10,658 nucleotides of DNA from Nitrospirota bacterium. Lineage in GTDB: Bacteria > Nitrospirota > Nitrospiria > Nitrospirales > NS-4. The notes beneath the pieces are model-generated. The model saw only the letters and a program-made list of their open reading frames with translations, was not told where the DNA came from and searched no databases. Positions 1 to 6,842 of this stretch are shown here, one piece after another. Numbering within the stretch: position 1 is the first letter of the stretch; each line of letters begins with the position of its first letter. A program made the position numbers and the translations under genes. The stretch is taken from the NCBI GenBank assembly GCA_005877525.1, contig VBON01000033.1:1-10658 (forward strand), in the 5' to 3' direction.

Positions 1-505
1 GAAGGTTAATCCGGACGAACTGAATCTCAAGGACAAGGTTATTTTCATTAATCGTGTGGCCAAGGTCGTCAAAGGCGGCAAGCGGTTTAATTTTACCGCC
101 TTGGTTGTTGTTGGGGATGAGCAAGGGTGGGTAGGGATCGGCAAAGGAAAGGCAGCGGAGGTACCGGAAGCGATCTCGAAAGCCGTCCAGCACGCCAAAA
201 AGAACCTAGTTCGGATCTCTATCAAGAACGGCACGATTCCGCATGAAGTCCTCGGCCATTTTGGGGCCGAGCACATCATGCTCAAACCGGCCGTGGCCGG
301 CACCGGGATTGTCGCCGGGGGCGCGGTCCGCGCGGTGATTGAATTAGCCGGCATCCATAACATCGTGGCAAAGACCTTGGGACGCGGCAACCCCTTCAAT
401 GTCGTTCTGGCCACGCTTGAGGGCCTGAACCGGCTGCGCGATCCTGAGGAGGTATTGCGGGTGCGGCGCTCTCCGGGGTCTCTGACTCCTGAAGTGCATC
501 GCTGA
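1..505 (+). CDS. rpsE: 30S ribosomal protein S5, 5' partial
   Basis: S5 sits in the 30S subunit near the decoding centre and contributes to translational accuracy. The reading frame is open from base 2 and ends at TGA 503-505, giving 167 visible residues, about the full length of E. coli S5, so only a few N-terminal codons are missing. The first visible segment, through FINRVAKVVKGGKRF, is the start of the S5 double-stranded RNA-binding domain. The C-terminal domain follows, with the conserved GTGIVAGGAVR and the LGRGNPFNVV stretch. A GTG at 56 also lies in this frame, but it falls inside the conserved INRVAKVV block and is valine, not the start. The gene lies 34 bases upstream of the preferred rpmD start, the usual spc-operon order. 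Confidence 0.96.
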   Translation, partial: KVNPDELNLKDKVIFINRVAKVVKGGKRFNFTALVVVGDEQGWVGIGKGKAAEVPEAISKAVQHAKKNLVRISIKNGTIPHEVLGHFGAEHIMLKPAVAGTGIVAGGAVRAVIELAGIHNIVAKTLGRGNPFNVVLATLEGLNRLRDPEEVLRVRRSPGSLTPEVHR

Positions 506-524
506 GCCGCCGATGTCACCACAG

Positions 525-530
525 AAGGGA
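525..530 (+). promoter_or_regulatory. Ribosome binding site deciding the rpmD start
   Basis: AAGGGA lies 9 bases before ATG 540 and lies downstream of the competing in-frame ATG 513. It therefore favours the shorter L30, which also matches the family length. Confidence 0.6.
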
Positions 531-539
531 TCACCGCAG

Positions 540-716
540 ATGCTCAAGATTACATTAACGAGGAGTCCGATCGGCACTCCGCGGTCGCACCGGATTCTCT
601 TGCGGGGTCTCGGCCTTCGCCGCATCCGCCATACGGTGGTCCGCCCCGACACAGCTCAAGTCAAAGGCTTGATTCATAAGCTCTCGTATATGGTCAGCGT
701 GGAAAAGGCCCAATGA
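540..716 (+). CDS. rpmD: 50S ribosomal protein L30
   Basis: L30 is a small 50S protein. From ATG 540 it has 58 residues, close to the usual 60 or so, and begins MLKITLTRSPIG, the typical L30 N-terminus. The conserved RGLGLRRIRHTV block and the VKGLIHKLSYMVSVE ending are present. I chose ATG 540 because AAGGGA at 525-530 gives a good ribosome binding site 9 bases upstream. An in-frame ATG at 513 would add nine residues (MSPQKGSPQ) that do not look like L30 and has no clear binding site. The stop codon TGA 714-716 overlaps the rplO start as ATGA, so translation of the two genes is probably coupled. Confidence 0.93.
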   Translation: MLKITLTRSPIGTPRSHRILLRGLGLRRIRHTVVRPDTAQVKGLIHKLSYMVSVEKAQ

Positions 717-1162
717 AGCTTCATGAGTTGAAGCCGGCGGCGAATTCCCGGAAACGGCGCAAACGCATCGGACGCGGCATCGGCTCGGGGCACGGCAAAA
801 CGTCGACGAAGGGGCATAAGGGTCTGCTCGCACGGTCCGGGGGCGGTAAACGTCCGGGATTTGAAGGGGGACAGATGCCCCTAAAGCGGCGCGTGCCGAA
901 GCGGGGGTTTACGAATATCTTTCGCGTCGAATGGGCTGTGGTCAATTTGCGCGATCTCAATCGGCTGGAAGGCTCGCAGGAGATCACGCCGGCGGTGCTG
1001 CTTGAAAAGGGACTGATCCGCAGGGGGTCATCACGCATTAAGGTGCTTGCGGAAGGAAATCTCACGCGTCCGCTGTCCATCCAGGCCCATCGTTTTAGTG
1101 AAGCGGCGGCCGCCAAGATTCAAGCCGCGGGAGGCAGGGTAGAGGTTTTAGACGGTGCTTGA
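713..1162 (+). CDS. rplO: 50S ribosomal protein L15
   Basis: L15 is a late-assembling 50S protein with a long basic N-terminal extension that threads into 23S rRNA. The 149-residue product is full length. The N-terminus MKLHELKPAANSRKRRKRIG is followed by the Gly-rich RGIGSGHGKTSTKGHKG block (about residues 21-37) and GFEGGQMPLKRRVPKRGF (about 49-66), all hallmark L15. The C-terminal half is the globular domain and ends with AAAKIQAAGGRVEVL. Its start overlaps the rpmD stop by four bases and its end overlaps the secY GTG start by eight bases, so rpmD, rplO and secY look translationally coupled. Confidence 0.97.
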   Translation: MKLHELKPAANSRKRRKRIGRGIGSGHGKTSTKGHKGLLARSGGGKRPGFEGGQMPLKRRVPKRGFTNIFRVEWAVVNLRDLNRLEGSQEITPAVLLEKGLIRRGSSRIKVLAEGNLTRPLSIQAHRFSEAAAAKIQAAGGRVEVLDGA

Positions 1163-2468
1163 GCGGCTTATCACCAATCTCAAGAACGTCTTCAACATCC
1201 CGGAGCTCCGGAACCGGATTCTCTTCACGCTCGGGATGCTGGCGGTCTACCGGATCGGAGCGCACATTCCGACGCCGGGGATTAACAGCGAGGCACTCAG
1301 TGAATTCCTGCAGAAACAGGGCGGGGCCCTGTTGGGCTTTCTCGATATCTTCTCTGGAGGAGCGCTGTCCCGTCTGACGATCTTTGCGTTGGGCATCATG
1401 CCCTACATCAGCGCATCGATCATCTTGCAATTACTGACGGTCGTCATCCCGCATCTCACGAAACTCGCCAAGGAAGGAGAACGGGGGCGGAAGAAGATCA
1501 TTCAATACACGCGGTTCGGGACAATTGGGATTGGTCTGATTCAAGCCTTCGGCATCGCCATTGGCCTCGAAGGGATGAACCGCGGCGCCTTTGTCCAGGC
1601 CCCGGGGTGGAGCTTTCGGTTGATGACGATGCTCACGCTGACAGCCGGGACTGCCTTTCTGATGTGGCTTGGTGAACAGATTACCGAGCGGGGCATCGGC
1701 AATGGCATCTCGTTGATCATTTTTGCCGGAATCGTCGCGCGGTTGCCCAACGCGGTCGTCGAAACCTATCGGCTCTTCGAGGTGGGTCAGTTGAGCGGCT
1801 TCGCGTTGATCGGACTGCTCATTGCTATGGTAGGAGTCATCGCTGCGATCGTGTTTCTCGAGACGGGGCGCCGAAAGATTCCCGTGCAATACGCAAAACG
1901 CGTCGTGGGCCGGCGGGTCTTCGGCGGGCAGAGTACGCACATCCCGCTTAAGATTAACACTGCGGGCGTGATTCCGCCGATTTTTGCATCCTCGATCATC
2001 GCGTTTCCAGCGACGATCGCCGGCTTTATTCAATACCGGTGGGTGCAGGACTTCGGCAAAATGCTCGCCCCCGGCTCGGTCACCTACACCGTGCTGTACG
2101 TGGCGCTGATCGTGTTCTTCTGTTATTTTTACACGGCGGTTGTTTTGAATCCCGTGGACATTTCGGATAACATGAGGAAATATGGCGGCTTTATTCCCGG
2201 TATTCGACCGGGGCAGCGCACCTCGGACTACATCTATCGCGTCCTGAACCGAGTCACCTTTGCCGGATCGCTCTATCTGGCAGCCGTGTGTATTATTCCC
2301 GAAATCCTGATCTACAAACTGGGGGTGCCGTTCTATTTTGGCGGCACGTCCTTGTTGATTACCGTGGGCGTCGGGCTGGATACGGCCCAACAGATCGAAT
2401 CGCACATGCTGATGCGCAATTATGAGGGATTTCTGGCAAAAGGCCGCTTGAAGGGCCGTAGCGGTTAG
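1155..2468 (+). CDS. secY: Protein translocase subunit SecY
   Basis: SecY forms the channel of the SecYEG translocon in the inner membrane, moving unfolded proteins to the periplasm with SecA or ribosomes. The 437-residue product has the usual length and about ten hydrophobic segments. Visible landmarks are the amphipathic N-terminus with IPELRNRILFTL (15-26), the plug/TM2 region LGIMPYISASIILQ (79-92), GEQITERGIGNGIS (173-186), the cytoplasmic loop GRRKIPVQYAKR (238-249), IPLKINTAGVIPPIFASS (263-280) and the C5 loop FIPGIRPGQRT (346-356), which contacts SecA and ribosomes. The start is GTG 1155, inside the end of rplO, with a weak AGAGG at 1141-1145. The N-terminus MLERL is standard for the family, which supports this start. 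The gene ends two bases before adk. Confidence 0.98.
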   Translation: MLERLITNLKNVFNIPELRNRILFTLGMLAVYRIGAHIPTPGINSEALSEFLQKQGGALLGFLDIFSGGALSRLTIFALGIMPYISASIILQLLTVVIPHLTKLAKEGERGRKKIIQYTRFGTIGIGLIQAFGIAIGLEGMNRGAFVQAPGWSFRLMTMLTLTAGTAFLMWLGEQITERGIGNGISLIIFAGIVARLPNAVVETYRLFEVGQLSGFALIGLLIAMVGVIAAIVFLETGRRKIPVQYAKRVVGRRVFGGQSTHIPLKINTAGVIPPIFASSIIAFPATIAGFIQYRWVQDFGKMLAPGSVTYTVLYVALIVFFCYFYTAVVLNPVDISDNMRKYGGFIPGIRPGQRTSDYIYRVLNRVTFAGSLYLAAVCIIPEILIYKLGVPFYFGGTSLLITVGVGLDTAQQIESHMLMRNYEGFLAKGRLKGRSG

Positions 2469-2470
2469 CA

Positions 2471-3130
2471 ATGCGTCTTATCCTTCTCGGAGCGCCCGGT
2501 GTCGGCAAGGGGACTCAAGCGCAACGCCTGGCTACAGAGGAGGGCATCCCGCAGATCTCCACCGGGGAGATTCTGAGAGACGCGATTAAACGCGGCACGC
2601 CGCTCGGCATCCAGGCGAAGAGTTTTATGGAGGCGGGCAACCTCGTTCCTGATGACGTCGTTATTGGTATCATTCGTGACAGGCTATCCCGTTCGGATGG
2701 AGCCGATGGGTTTATCCTGGACGGGTTCCCACGAACGGTGGCGCAAGCTCAGGCACTTGATCGCATGCTCCTGGACAGCGGCGCCGGCGGGATCGACTAC
2801 GTGGTAAATTTTGAAGCGCCGAATCAGGAGATCATCAGCAGGCTGTCAGGACGCCGAACGTGTCCCGACTGCCAGGCGGTCTATCATGTGGAGCACGCCC
2901 CGCCACGGCAAGAGGGGCGATGCGACAAATGCGGGGCGGCCCTCGTCCAACGAACGGACGACAAGCCGGATACCATTGCCGCACGGTTAAAGGTGTACGA
3001 CCAGCAGACGAGTCCCCTGGTAGATTATTATAGAGAGCGCGGCTTGCTACGGCAGCTGGATGCGACGGCTCCGATCGATTCGGTGTATCGCAACCTTCGC
3101 TCTCTGGTGCAGGGTACAAAGAGCAGATGA
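2471..3130 (+). CDS. adk: Adenylate kinase, zinc-lid type
   Basis: Adenylate kinase interconverts ATP + AMP and 2 ADP in the cytoplasm. The 219-residue product is the long-lid bacterial form. It shows the P-loop GAPGVGKGT (7-15), the AMP-binding domain from QISTGEILRD (about 28-59), DGFPRT (84-89) and the LID domain (about 125-165). The lid carries a Cys4 site, CPDC at 131-134 and CDKC at 151-154, which binds structural zinc in Gram-positive and thermophile enzymes; E. coli Adk lacks these cysteines. R161, D163 and D164 (RTDD) follow. No strong binding site precedes ATG 2471, two bases after the secY stop, so translation probably depends on coupling. The stop overlaps the map start as ATGA. 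Confidence 0.97.
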   Translation: MRLILLGAPGVGKGTQAQRLATEEGIPQISTGEILRDAIKRGTPLGIQAKSFMEAGNLVPDDVVIGIIRDRLSRSDGADGFILDGFPRTVAQAQALDRMLLDSGAGGIDYVVNFEAPNQEIISRLSGRRTCPDCQAVYHVEHAPPRQEGRCDKCGAALVQRTDDKPDTIAARLKVYDQQTSPLVDYYRERGLLRQLDATAPIDSVYRNLRSLVQGTKSR

Positions 3131-3891
3131 ATGGCATTGAGCTGAAATCCCCCGAAGAGATTGATAAGATGAGCCGCGCCTCGAAAATCGTGGCAGAGGT
3201 ACTGGAAGCCCTCCGCGGCCAGGTCAAGCCGGGTGTGACCACGGAGGCGCTGGATCAGTTTGCGGAGAAGTTCATAGTGGATCGTGGAGGAGTACCGGCT
3301 TTTAAAGGCTACCGGGTGCGTGAGCGTGTCTACCACCACGCGCTTTGTACCTCGATCAACGCCGCAGTCGTTCACGGTATCCCGTCGAGGCAAGTTCTCA
3401 AGGAGGGTGATATTATCGGCCTCGATCTCGGCGTTATCGTCGATGGCTACTATGGAGACGCGGCGATCACCGTGCCAGTAGGGGCGATTCCCATTTCCAC
3501 CCAACGCCTCCTGGCGGTTACCGAAGAGGCGCTTTATAAAGGCATTGCCCAGGCGGTGGTGGGGCATCGCATCTCCGATATTTCGCACGCGGTGCAAACC
3601 CACGCTGAAGCGGCAGCCTTCTCAGTAGTCACTGAATTTGTCGGGCATGGGATCGGCCGTCGGCTGCATGAAGAGCCGCAAATCCCTAACTATGGAGAAC
3701 CAGGGAAGGGTCCTCGCTTGAAAGCGGGTATGACGCTGGCAATAGAGCCAATGGTCAATATGGGGCGGCCCGAAACGCGGTGTCTCGAGGACGGTTGGAC
3801 CGCTGTCACCTGCGACGGTAGTCTTTCGGCCCACTTCGAGCACACTATTGCGGTGACGGACACAGGACCCCAGATCCTGACCAAACTATGA
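3127..3891 (+). CDS. map: Type I methionine aminopeptidase
   Basis: This metalloenzyme removes the initiator methionine from nascent proteins whose second residue is small. The 254-residue product is a bare catalytic domain (bacterial type Ia, no N-terminal zinc finger). All five metal ligands can be placed by alignment with the E. coli enzyme: D100 in GLDLGV, D111 in GYYGDAA, H174 in VGHGIG, E207 in AIEPM and E238 in HFEHT. H83 in VVHGIP is the conserved substrate-site histidine. The start ATG 3127 overlaps the adk stop by four bases. Its place between adk and infA is common outside the enterics and ties N-terminal processing to ribosome and secretion genes. Confidence 0.97.
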   Translation: MNGIELKSPEEIDKMSRASKIVAEVLEALRGQVKPGVTTEALDQFAEKFIVDRGGVPAFKGYRVRERVYHHALCTSINAAVVHGIPSRQVLKEGDIIGLDLGVIVDGYYGDAAITVPVGAIPISTQRLLAVTEEALYKGIAQAVVGHRISDISHAVQTHAEAAAFSVVTEFVGHGIGRRLHEEPQIPNYGEPGKGPRLKAGMTLAIEPMVNMGRPETRCLEDGWTAVTCDGSLSAHFEHTIAVTDTGPQILTKL

Positions 3892-3913
3892 AAGGAGCGC
3901 CGTCTAGAGACTA

Positions 3914-4132
3914 ATGGCGAAGGAAGACATCATTGAAGTTCAGGGAGCGGTTCTCGAAACACTTCCGAACGCCATGTTCAGAGTCCAACTCGATAACGGT
4001 CATAAGATTTTGGCTCATATTTCAGGCAAGATGCGAATGAATTTCATTCGCATCCTTCCCGGAGATAAGGTAACCGTGGAGCTTTCGCCCTATGATCTGA
4101 CACGGGGACGCATCACGTATCGCTTTAAATAG
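3914..4132 (+). CDS. infA: Translation initiation factor IF-1
   Basis: IF-1 binds the 30S A site and helps IF-2 and IF-3 select the initiator tRNA. The product has 72 residues, the standard length, and is a single OB fold. It begins MAKEDIIEVQGAV and contains the conserved NAMFRVQLDNGHKILAHISGKMR and LPGDKVTVELSPYDL blocks, ending RGRITYRFK. ATG 3914 is fixed because an in-frame TAG lies at 3905-3907. The best purine-rich site, AAAGGAG at 3891-3897, starts on the last base of the map stop and is 16 bases from the ATG, longer than ideal. A 90-base spacer to rpmJ follows. Confidence 0.97.
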   Translation: MAKEDIIEVQGAVLETLPNAMFRVQLDNGHKILAHISGKMRMNFIRILPGDKVTVELSPYDLTRGRITYRFK

Positions 4133-4142
4133 ACCGGGAAGG

Positions 4143-4160
4143 GGCGCGTCTCGGCGCGCC
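4143..4160 (+). other. GC-rich hairpin in the infA-rpmJ spacer
   Basis: GGCGCG (4143-4148) and CGCGCC (4155-4160) form a perfect six-base-pair stem with a six-base loop (TCTCGG). No T-run follows, so it does not look like an intrinsic terminator. It begins 10 bases after the infA stop and could stabilise or process the transcript at the spc/alpha boundary. The inverted repeat is seen; the role is inference. Confidence 0.4.
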
Positions 4161-4179
4161 TGGGGTGGGCGGGTGTAAT
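4151..4179 (+). promoter_or_regulatory. Weak candidate promoter before the alpha-operon genes
   Basis: TGTAAT at 4174-4179 matches five of six bases of the sigma-70 -10 hexamer. The best element 17 bases upstream, TCGGCG at 4151-4156, matches only three of six bases of TTGACA and overlaps the hairpin. A start near 4186 would fall just before the rpmJ binding site. The position, at the junction where an alpha-operon promoter would be useful, is the main argument. Confidence 0.2.
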
Positions 4180-4222
4180 AGAGGGATGCCCCGACTGCAG
4201 CAGGAAAGGAAATGCAAGGGAC

Positions 4223-4336
4223 ATGAAAGTGAAATCATCCGTGAAGCCAATCTGCTCCAAGTGCAAGGTGGTCCGGCGCCGGGGAATCGTAAGGGTCCTG
4301 TGCGCCAATCCTCGGCACAAGCAACGGCAGGGTTAA
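4223..4336 (+). CDS. rpmJ: 50S ribosomal protein L36, zinc-binding form
   Basis: L36 is the smallest 50S protein and binds 23S rRNA. This 37-residue gene reads from ATG 4223 to TAA 4334-4336 and begins MKVKSSVKPICSKCKVVRR, then RGIVRVLCANPRHKQRQG. It is the zinc-binding (C+) type with ligands C11, C14, C27 and H32 in the standard C-X2-C-X12-C-X4-H arrangement. Length and sequence match the family end to end. AAAGGA at 4205-4210 lies 12 bases upstream; a closer AAGGG at 4216-4220 leaves only two bases before the ATG. It sits between infA and rpsM, its normal place, and 24 bases separate it from rpsM. Confidence 0.97.
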   Translation: MKVKSSVKPICSKCKVVRRRGIVRVLCANPRHKQRQG

Positions 4337-4360
4337 CGCAAGCTTTAAGGAGAACTCGGT

Positions 4361-4741
4361 ATGGCACGCATCGCCGGGGTCGATCTTCCGCGAGAAAAGC
4401 AGATTCACATCGGTCTGACCTATATTTATGGGATCGGGCGGCCGCTGGCGGCGCAGATTCTGAAGAAGGCCGGGGTGACCGCACAGACCCGCGTCAAGGA
4501 CTTGCGGGAGGACGAGGTCGTCAAGTTGCGCGAACTTATCGAGCGTGAGAAGGTGGAAGGCGACCTACGCAAAGAAGTGTCGATGAACATCAAACGCTTG
4601 GTGGACATCGGGACCTATCGGGGGCTGCGCCATCGCAAAGGGCTGCCGGTCAGAGGACAGCGGACCAAGACCAATGCGCGCACTCGAAAGGGCCCGAAAG
4701 GAATGGGCAAGGCGCGAAAGACGCCGATGCGGACCGCCTAA
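4361..4741 (+). CDS. rpsM: 30S ribosomal protein S13
   Basis: S13 lies in the 30S head, touches the P-site tRNA and bridges to the 50S subunit. The 126-residue product has the helix-hairpin-helix region around YIYGIGRPLAAQILKKAGV (21-39) and the signature block KRLVDIGTYRGLRHRKGLPV (78-97), followed by RGQRTKTNARTRKGP and a basic tail ending KTPMRTA that reaches toward the P site. A strong binding site, AAGGAGA at 4347-4353, lies seven bases before ATG 4361. Length and order (rpmJ-rpsM-rpsK-rpsD) are typical of the alpha operon. Confidence 0.98.
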   Translation: MARIAGVDLPREKQIHIGLTYIYGIGRPLAAQILKKAGVTAQTRVKDLREDEVVKLRELIEREKVEGDLRKEVSMNIKRLVDIGTYRGLRHRKGLPVRGQRTKTNARTRKGPKGMGKARKTPMRTA

Positions 4742-4755
4742 GGGGGAGCAAGAAT

Positions 4756-5139
4756 ATGGGCGTCAAGAAAGGCAAGAAGAAAGAACGGAAAATCGTGCAA
4801 AGCGGTGTGGCGCATATTCAAGCGTCCTTCAATAATACCATTGTCACCATCACGGATATGGGTGGCAACACGGTGGTCTGGGCCAGCGCTGGCAACCAAG
4901 GCTTCAAAGGCTCGCGCAAGAGCACCCCTTTTGCTGCTACGCGAGCCGGCGAGGTGGCCGCCAAAAAAGCGATGGAGTCCGGCATGCGTCAACTGGATGT
5001 ATACGTCAAGGGGCCTGGCTCGGGACGGGAATCGGCGATCCGGGCGTTACAGACCGCGGGGCTGCGTATTAATATGATCAGGGATGTGACCCCCATCCCG
5101 CATAACGGCTGCCGGCCGCCGAAACGCCGACGAGTGTAA
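4756..5139 (+). CDS. rpsK: 30S ribosomal protein S11
   Basis: S11 forms part of the 30S platform at the E site, beside S7 and S18. The 127-residue product has a Lys-rich N-terminus (MGVKKGKKKERK), the conserved HIQASFNNTIVTITD (20-34), WASAGNQGFKGSRKSTPFAA (42-61), VKGPGSGRESAIRAL (84-98) and the invariant C-terminal block DVTPIPHNGCRPPKRRRV (110-127). The run GGGGGAG just after the rpsM stop (4742-4748) is the binding site for ATG 4756. The gene is complete and ordinary; 11 bases separate it from rpsD. Confidence 0.98.
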   Translation: MGVKKGKKKERKIVQSGVAHIQASFNNTIVTITDMGGNTVVWASAGNQGFKGSRKSTPFAATRAGEVAAKKAMESGMRQLDVYVKGPGSGRESAIRALQTAGLRINMIRDVTPIPHNGCRPPKRRRV

Positions 5140-5150
5140 GGAGAATCGCC

Positions 5151-5777
5151 GTGGCCAAATACACTGGACCAGTATGTCGGTTGTGTCGACGAGAGGGCAT
5201 CAAGCTGTTTCTAAAAGGTTCGCGCTGCATGACAGAAAAGTGCGCGGTGGAGCGGCGTGCTTTCCCGCCAGGACAGCATGGACAAGCCCGCCCTCGTGCC
5301 TCGGAGTACAGCACTCAGCTCCGGGAAAAACAGAAGCTGAAACGAATGTACGGAGTCCTTGAACGTCAGTTTCGAGGGGTTTTTGCAAAAGCCGAGCGTC
5401 AGGAGGGGATTACCGGTGAAAATCTTCTCCGGATGCTGGAGCGCCGTCTTGATAACGTCGTCTACCGACTGGGCTTTGCCGCTTCCCGCAATGAGGCGCG
5501 CCAATTGATCAATCACGGGCACTTTCGCGTGAACGATCGCAAGGTGGACAAACCGTCGTTTCTCGTGCGGGAGGGCGACGTCATAGCCGTGAAGCTACGA
5601 AGTCGCACCATCGTACCGATTACCGCTGCGCTTGAGGGGGTCGACGGCCGGGGCGTTCCCGGGTGGCTGGACCTTGACAAAGCGAACTATACGGGATCGG
5701 TGCGTGGGCTGCCGGCGAAGGACGAGATACAGGTGCCGGTGAACGAGCAGCTGGTGGTGGACCTCTATTCTCGGTAA
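5151..5777 (+). CDS. rpsD: 30S ribosomal protein S4, four-cysteine form
   Basis: S4 is a primary 16S rRNA binder that starts 30S assembly; in E. coli it also represses the alpha operon. The 208-residue product starts at GTG 5151 after a good AAGGAGA at 5138-5144. Its N-terminal domain has C9, C12, C26 and C31, the metal-binding arrangement known from Thermus thermophilus S4. The S4 RNA-binding domain spans about 96-150 and contains RLDNVVYRLGFAASRNEARQ (99-118) and INHGHFRVNDRKVD. It ends with the conserved VPVNEQLVVDLYSR. The gene is followed by a 56-base spacer with a hairpin before rpoA. Confidence 0.98.
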   Translation: MAKYTGPVCRLCRREGIKLFLKGSRCMTEKCAVERRAFPPGQHGQARPRASEYSTQLREKQKLKRMYGVLERQFRGVFAKAERQEGITGENLLRMLERRLDNVVYRLGFAASRNEARQLINHGHFRVNDRKVDKPSFLVREGDVIAVKLRSRTIVPITAALEGVDGRGVPGWLDLDKANYTGSVRGLPAKDEIQVPVNEQLVVDLYSR

Positions 5778-5787
5778 TGTGCGCGAC

Positions 5788-5819
5788 GGTCGGCGGTCGA
5801 ACCACCGCCTGACTCGACC
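5788..5819 (+). other. Two-tier hairpin between rpsD and rpoA
   Basis: GGCGGT (5792-5797) and ACCGCC (5804-5809) form a six-base-pair stem with a six-base loop. Outside it, GGTCG (5788-5792) can pair with CGACC (5815-5819), leaving a bulge on the 3' side; G5792 can join only one stem at a time. The structure ends one base before the rpoA binding site AAAGGGA (5821-5827). There is no T-tract, so it is not an intrinsic terminator. It may act in RNA stability, processing or control of rpoA translation; the role is inference. Confidence 0.4.
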
Positions 5820-5833
5820 TAAAGGGAGCCAGT

Positions 5834-6835
5834 ATGCAGAAGGGTATTCGTGATTTCCAGATCCCGACCAAGACTGAAGTCGACAAAGAGACATTGACGG
5901 CAACCTACGGGCGGTTCACGGCCGAGCCGTTCGAACGCGGCTTTGGCACGACCGTGGGAAATTCCTTGCGTAGGGTGTTGCTGTCGTCGCTGACGGGAGC
6001 AGCCATTGTCTCCGTAAAAATTGAAGGCGTGCTACACGAGTTTTCGACGATTCCTGGGGTGACCGAGGATGTGACGGATATCATCCTTAACGTCAAGAAA
6101 ATCAGGCTGAAGCTCCACGCAGATAAAACGAAGACCATTCACCTGCGAAAAAAGGGGCCGGGCATCGCCAAAGCCGGCGATATCGAGCATGATGCCGATA
6201 TCGAAATTCTCACGCCTGATCTGCATCTGGCGACCTTAGATAAAGGCGCCCATCTGGATATGGAAATGATCATCAAGCGGGGGCGGGGATATGTACCGGC
6301 CGAACGCAATAAGGAAGAGGAGATGGCGATCGGGGTTCTCCCGGTGGATGCCCTCTATTCTCCTGTCACGCGTGTCAACTACCTCGTGGAAAATGCGCGC
6401 GTTGGTCGCATGACGGACTACGACAAGCTCATACTCGAAGTGTACACCGACGGAAGCATCTCTCCCGAAGAGGCGCTCTCGGACGCAGCGCTGATCGTCC
6501 GTGGACACCTGGACATCTTCATCAACGTGAAGGATATGGAAGAGACAATCAGTCGGCCCGCAGTGGCCGAGTCCATCACCGAGAGCAACAAAAATCTATT
6601 GCGCAGCGTCAACGAGCTCGAGCTCTCCGTGCGGGCGGCCAATTGCTTAAAGAATGCGAACATTAAGACGATCGCCGATCTGGTTCAAAAAACCGAGGCA
6701 GACATGTTGCGCACGAAGAACTTCGGCAAGAAGTCGCTCAATGAGATCAAGGAAATTCTGAGCGAAATGGGTTTGGGCCTCGGGATGAAGTTAGATCACC
6801 TCTCGGACGGCGGCTCCGAGAAGCGAGAGGAGTAG
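5834..6835 (+). CDS. rpoA: DNA-directed RNA polymerase subunit alpha
   Basis: Alpha dimerises to start RNA polymerase assembly, and its C-terminal domain touches UP-element DNA and activators. The 333-residue length is typical. The N-terminal assembly domain covers about 1-233 and includes ERGFGTTVGNSLRRVLLSSL (34-53) and the EGVLHEFSTIPGVTEDVTDI block. A linker (about 234-252) leads to the C-terminal domain (about 253-320) with ELSVRAANCLKNANI and NFGKKSLNEIKEIL. R267 corresponds to E. coli R265, the main UP-element DNA contact, and is present. ATG 5834 has AAAGGGA at 5821-5827 six bases upstream. The gene ends seven bases before rplQ. Confidence 0.98.
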   Translation: MQKGIRDFQIPTKTEVDKETLTATYGRFTAEPFERGFGTTVGNSLRRVLLSSLTGAAIVSVKIEGVLHEFSTIPGVTEDVTDIILNVKKIRLKLHADKTKTIHLRKKGPGIAKAGDIEHDADIEILTPDLHLATLDKGAHLDMEMIIKRGRGYVPAERNKEEEMAIGVLPVDALYSPVTRVNYLVENARVGRMTDYDKLILEVYTDGSISPEEALSDAALIVRGHLDIFINVKDMEETISRPAVAESITESNKNLLRSVNELELSVRAANCLKNANIKTIADLVQKTEADMLRTKNFGKKSLNEIKEILSEMGLGLGMKLDHLSDGGSEKREE

Positions 6836-6842
6836 GGATTCC

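Noticed and set aside
1431..2471. 346-codon open frame on the minus strand opposite secY
   Set aside because: The plus strand is clearly secY over its whole length. The antisense protein is polar, rich in Arg, His, Asp and Gln, and resembles no family I know; it is a by-product of codon bias.
4362..4377. Sigma-54 promoter at the rpsM start (TGGCACG)
   Set aside because: The -24-like half is present by chance in the start codon region, but the -12 TTGC element is absent at the required spacing.
4165..4548. 127-codon plus-strand frame over rpmJ and the start of rpsM
   Set aside because: It runs out of frame through L36 and S13, which both match their families end to end.
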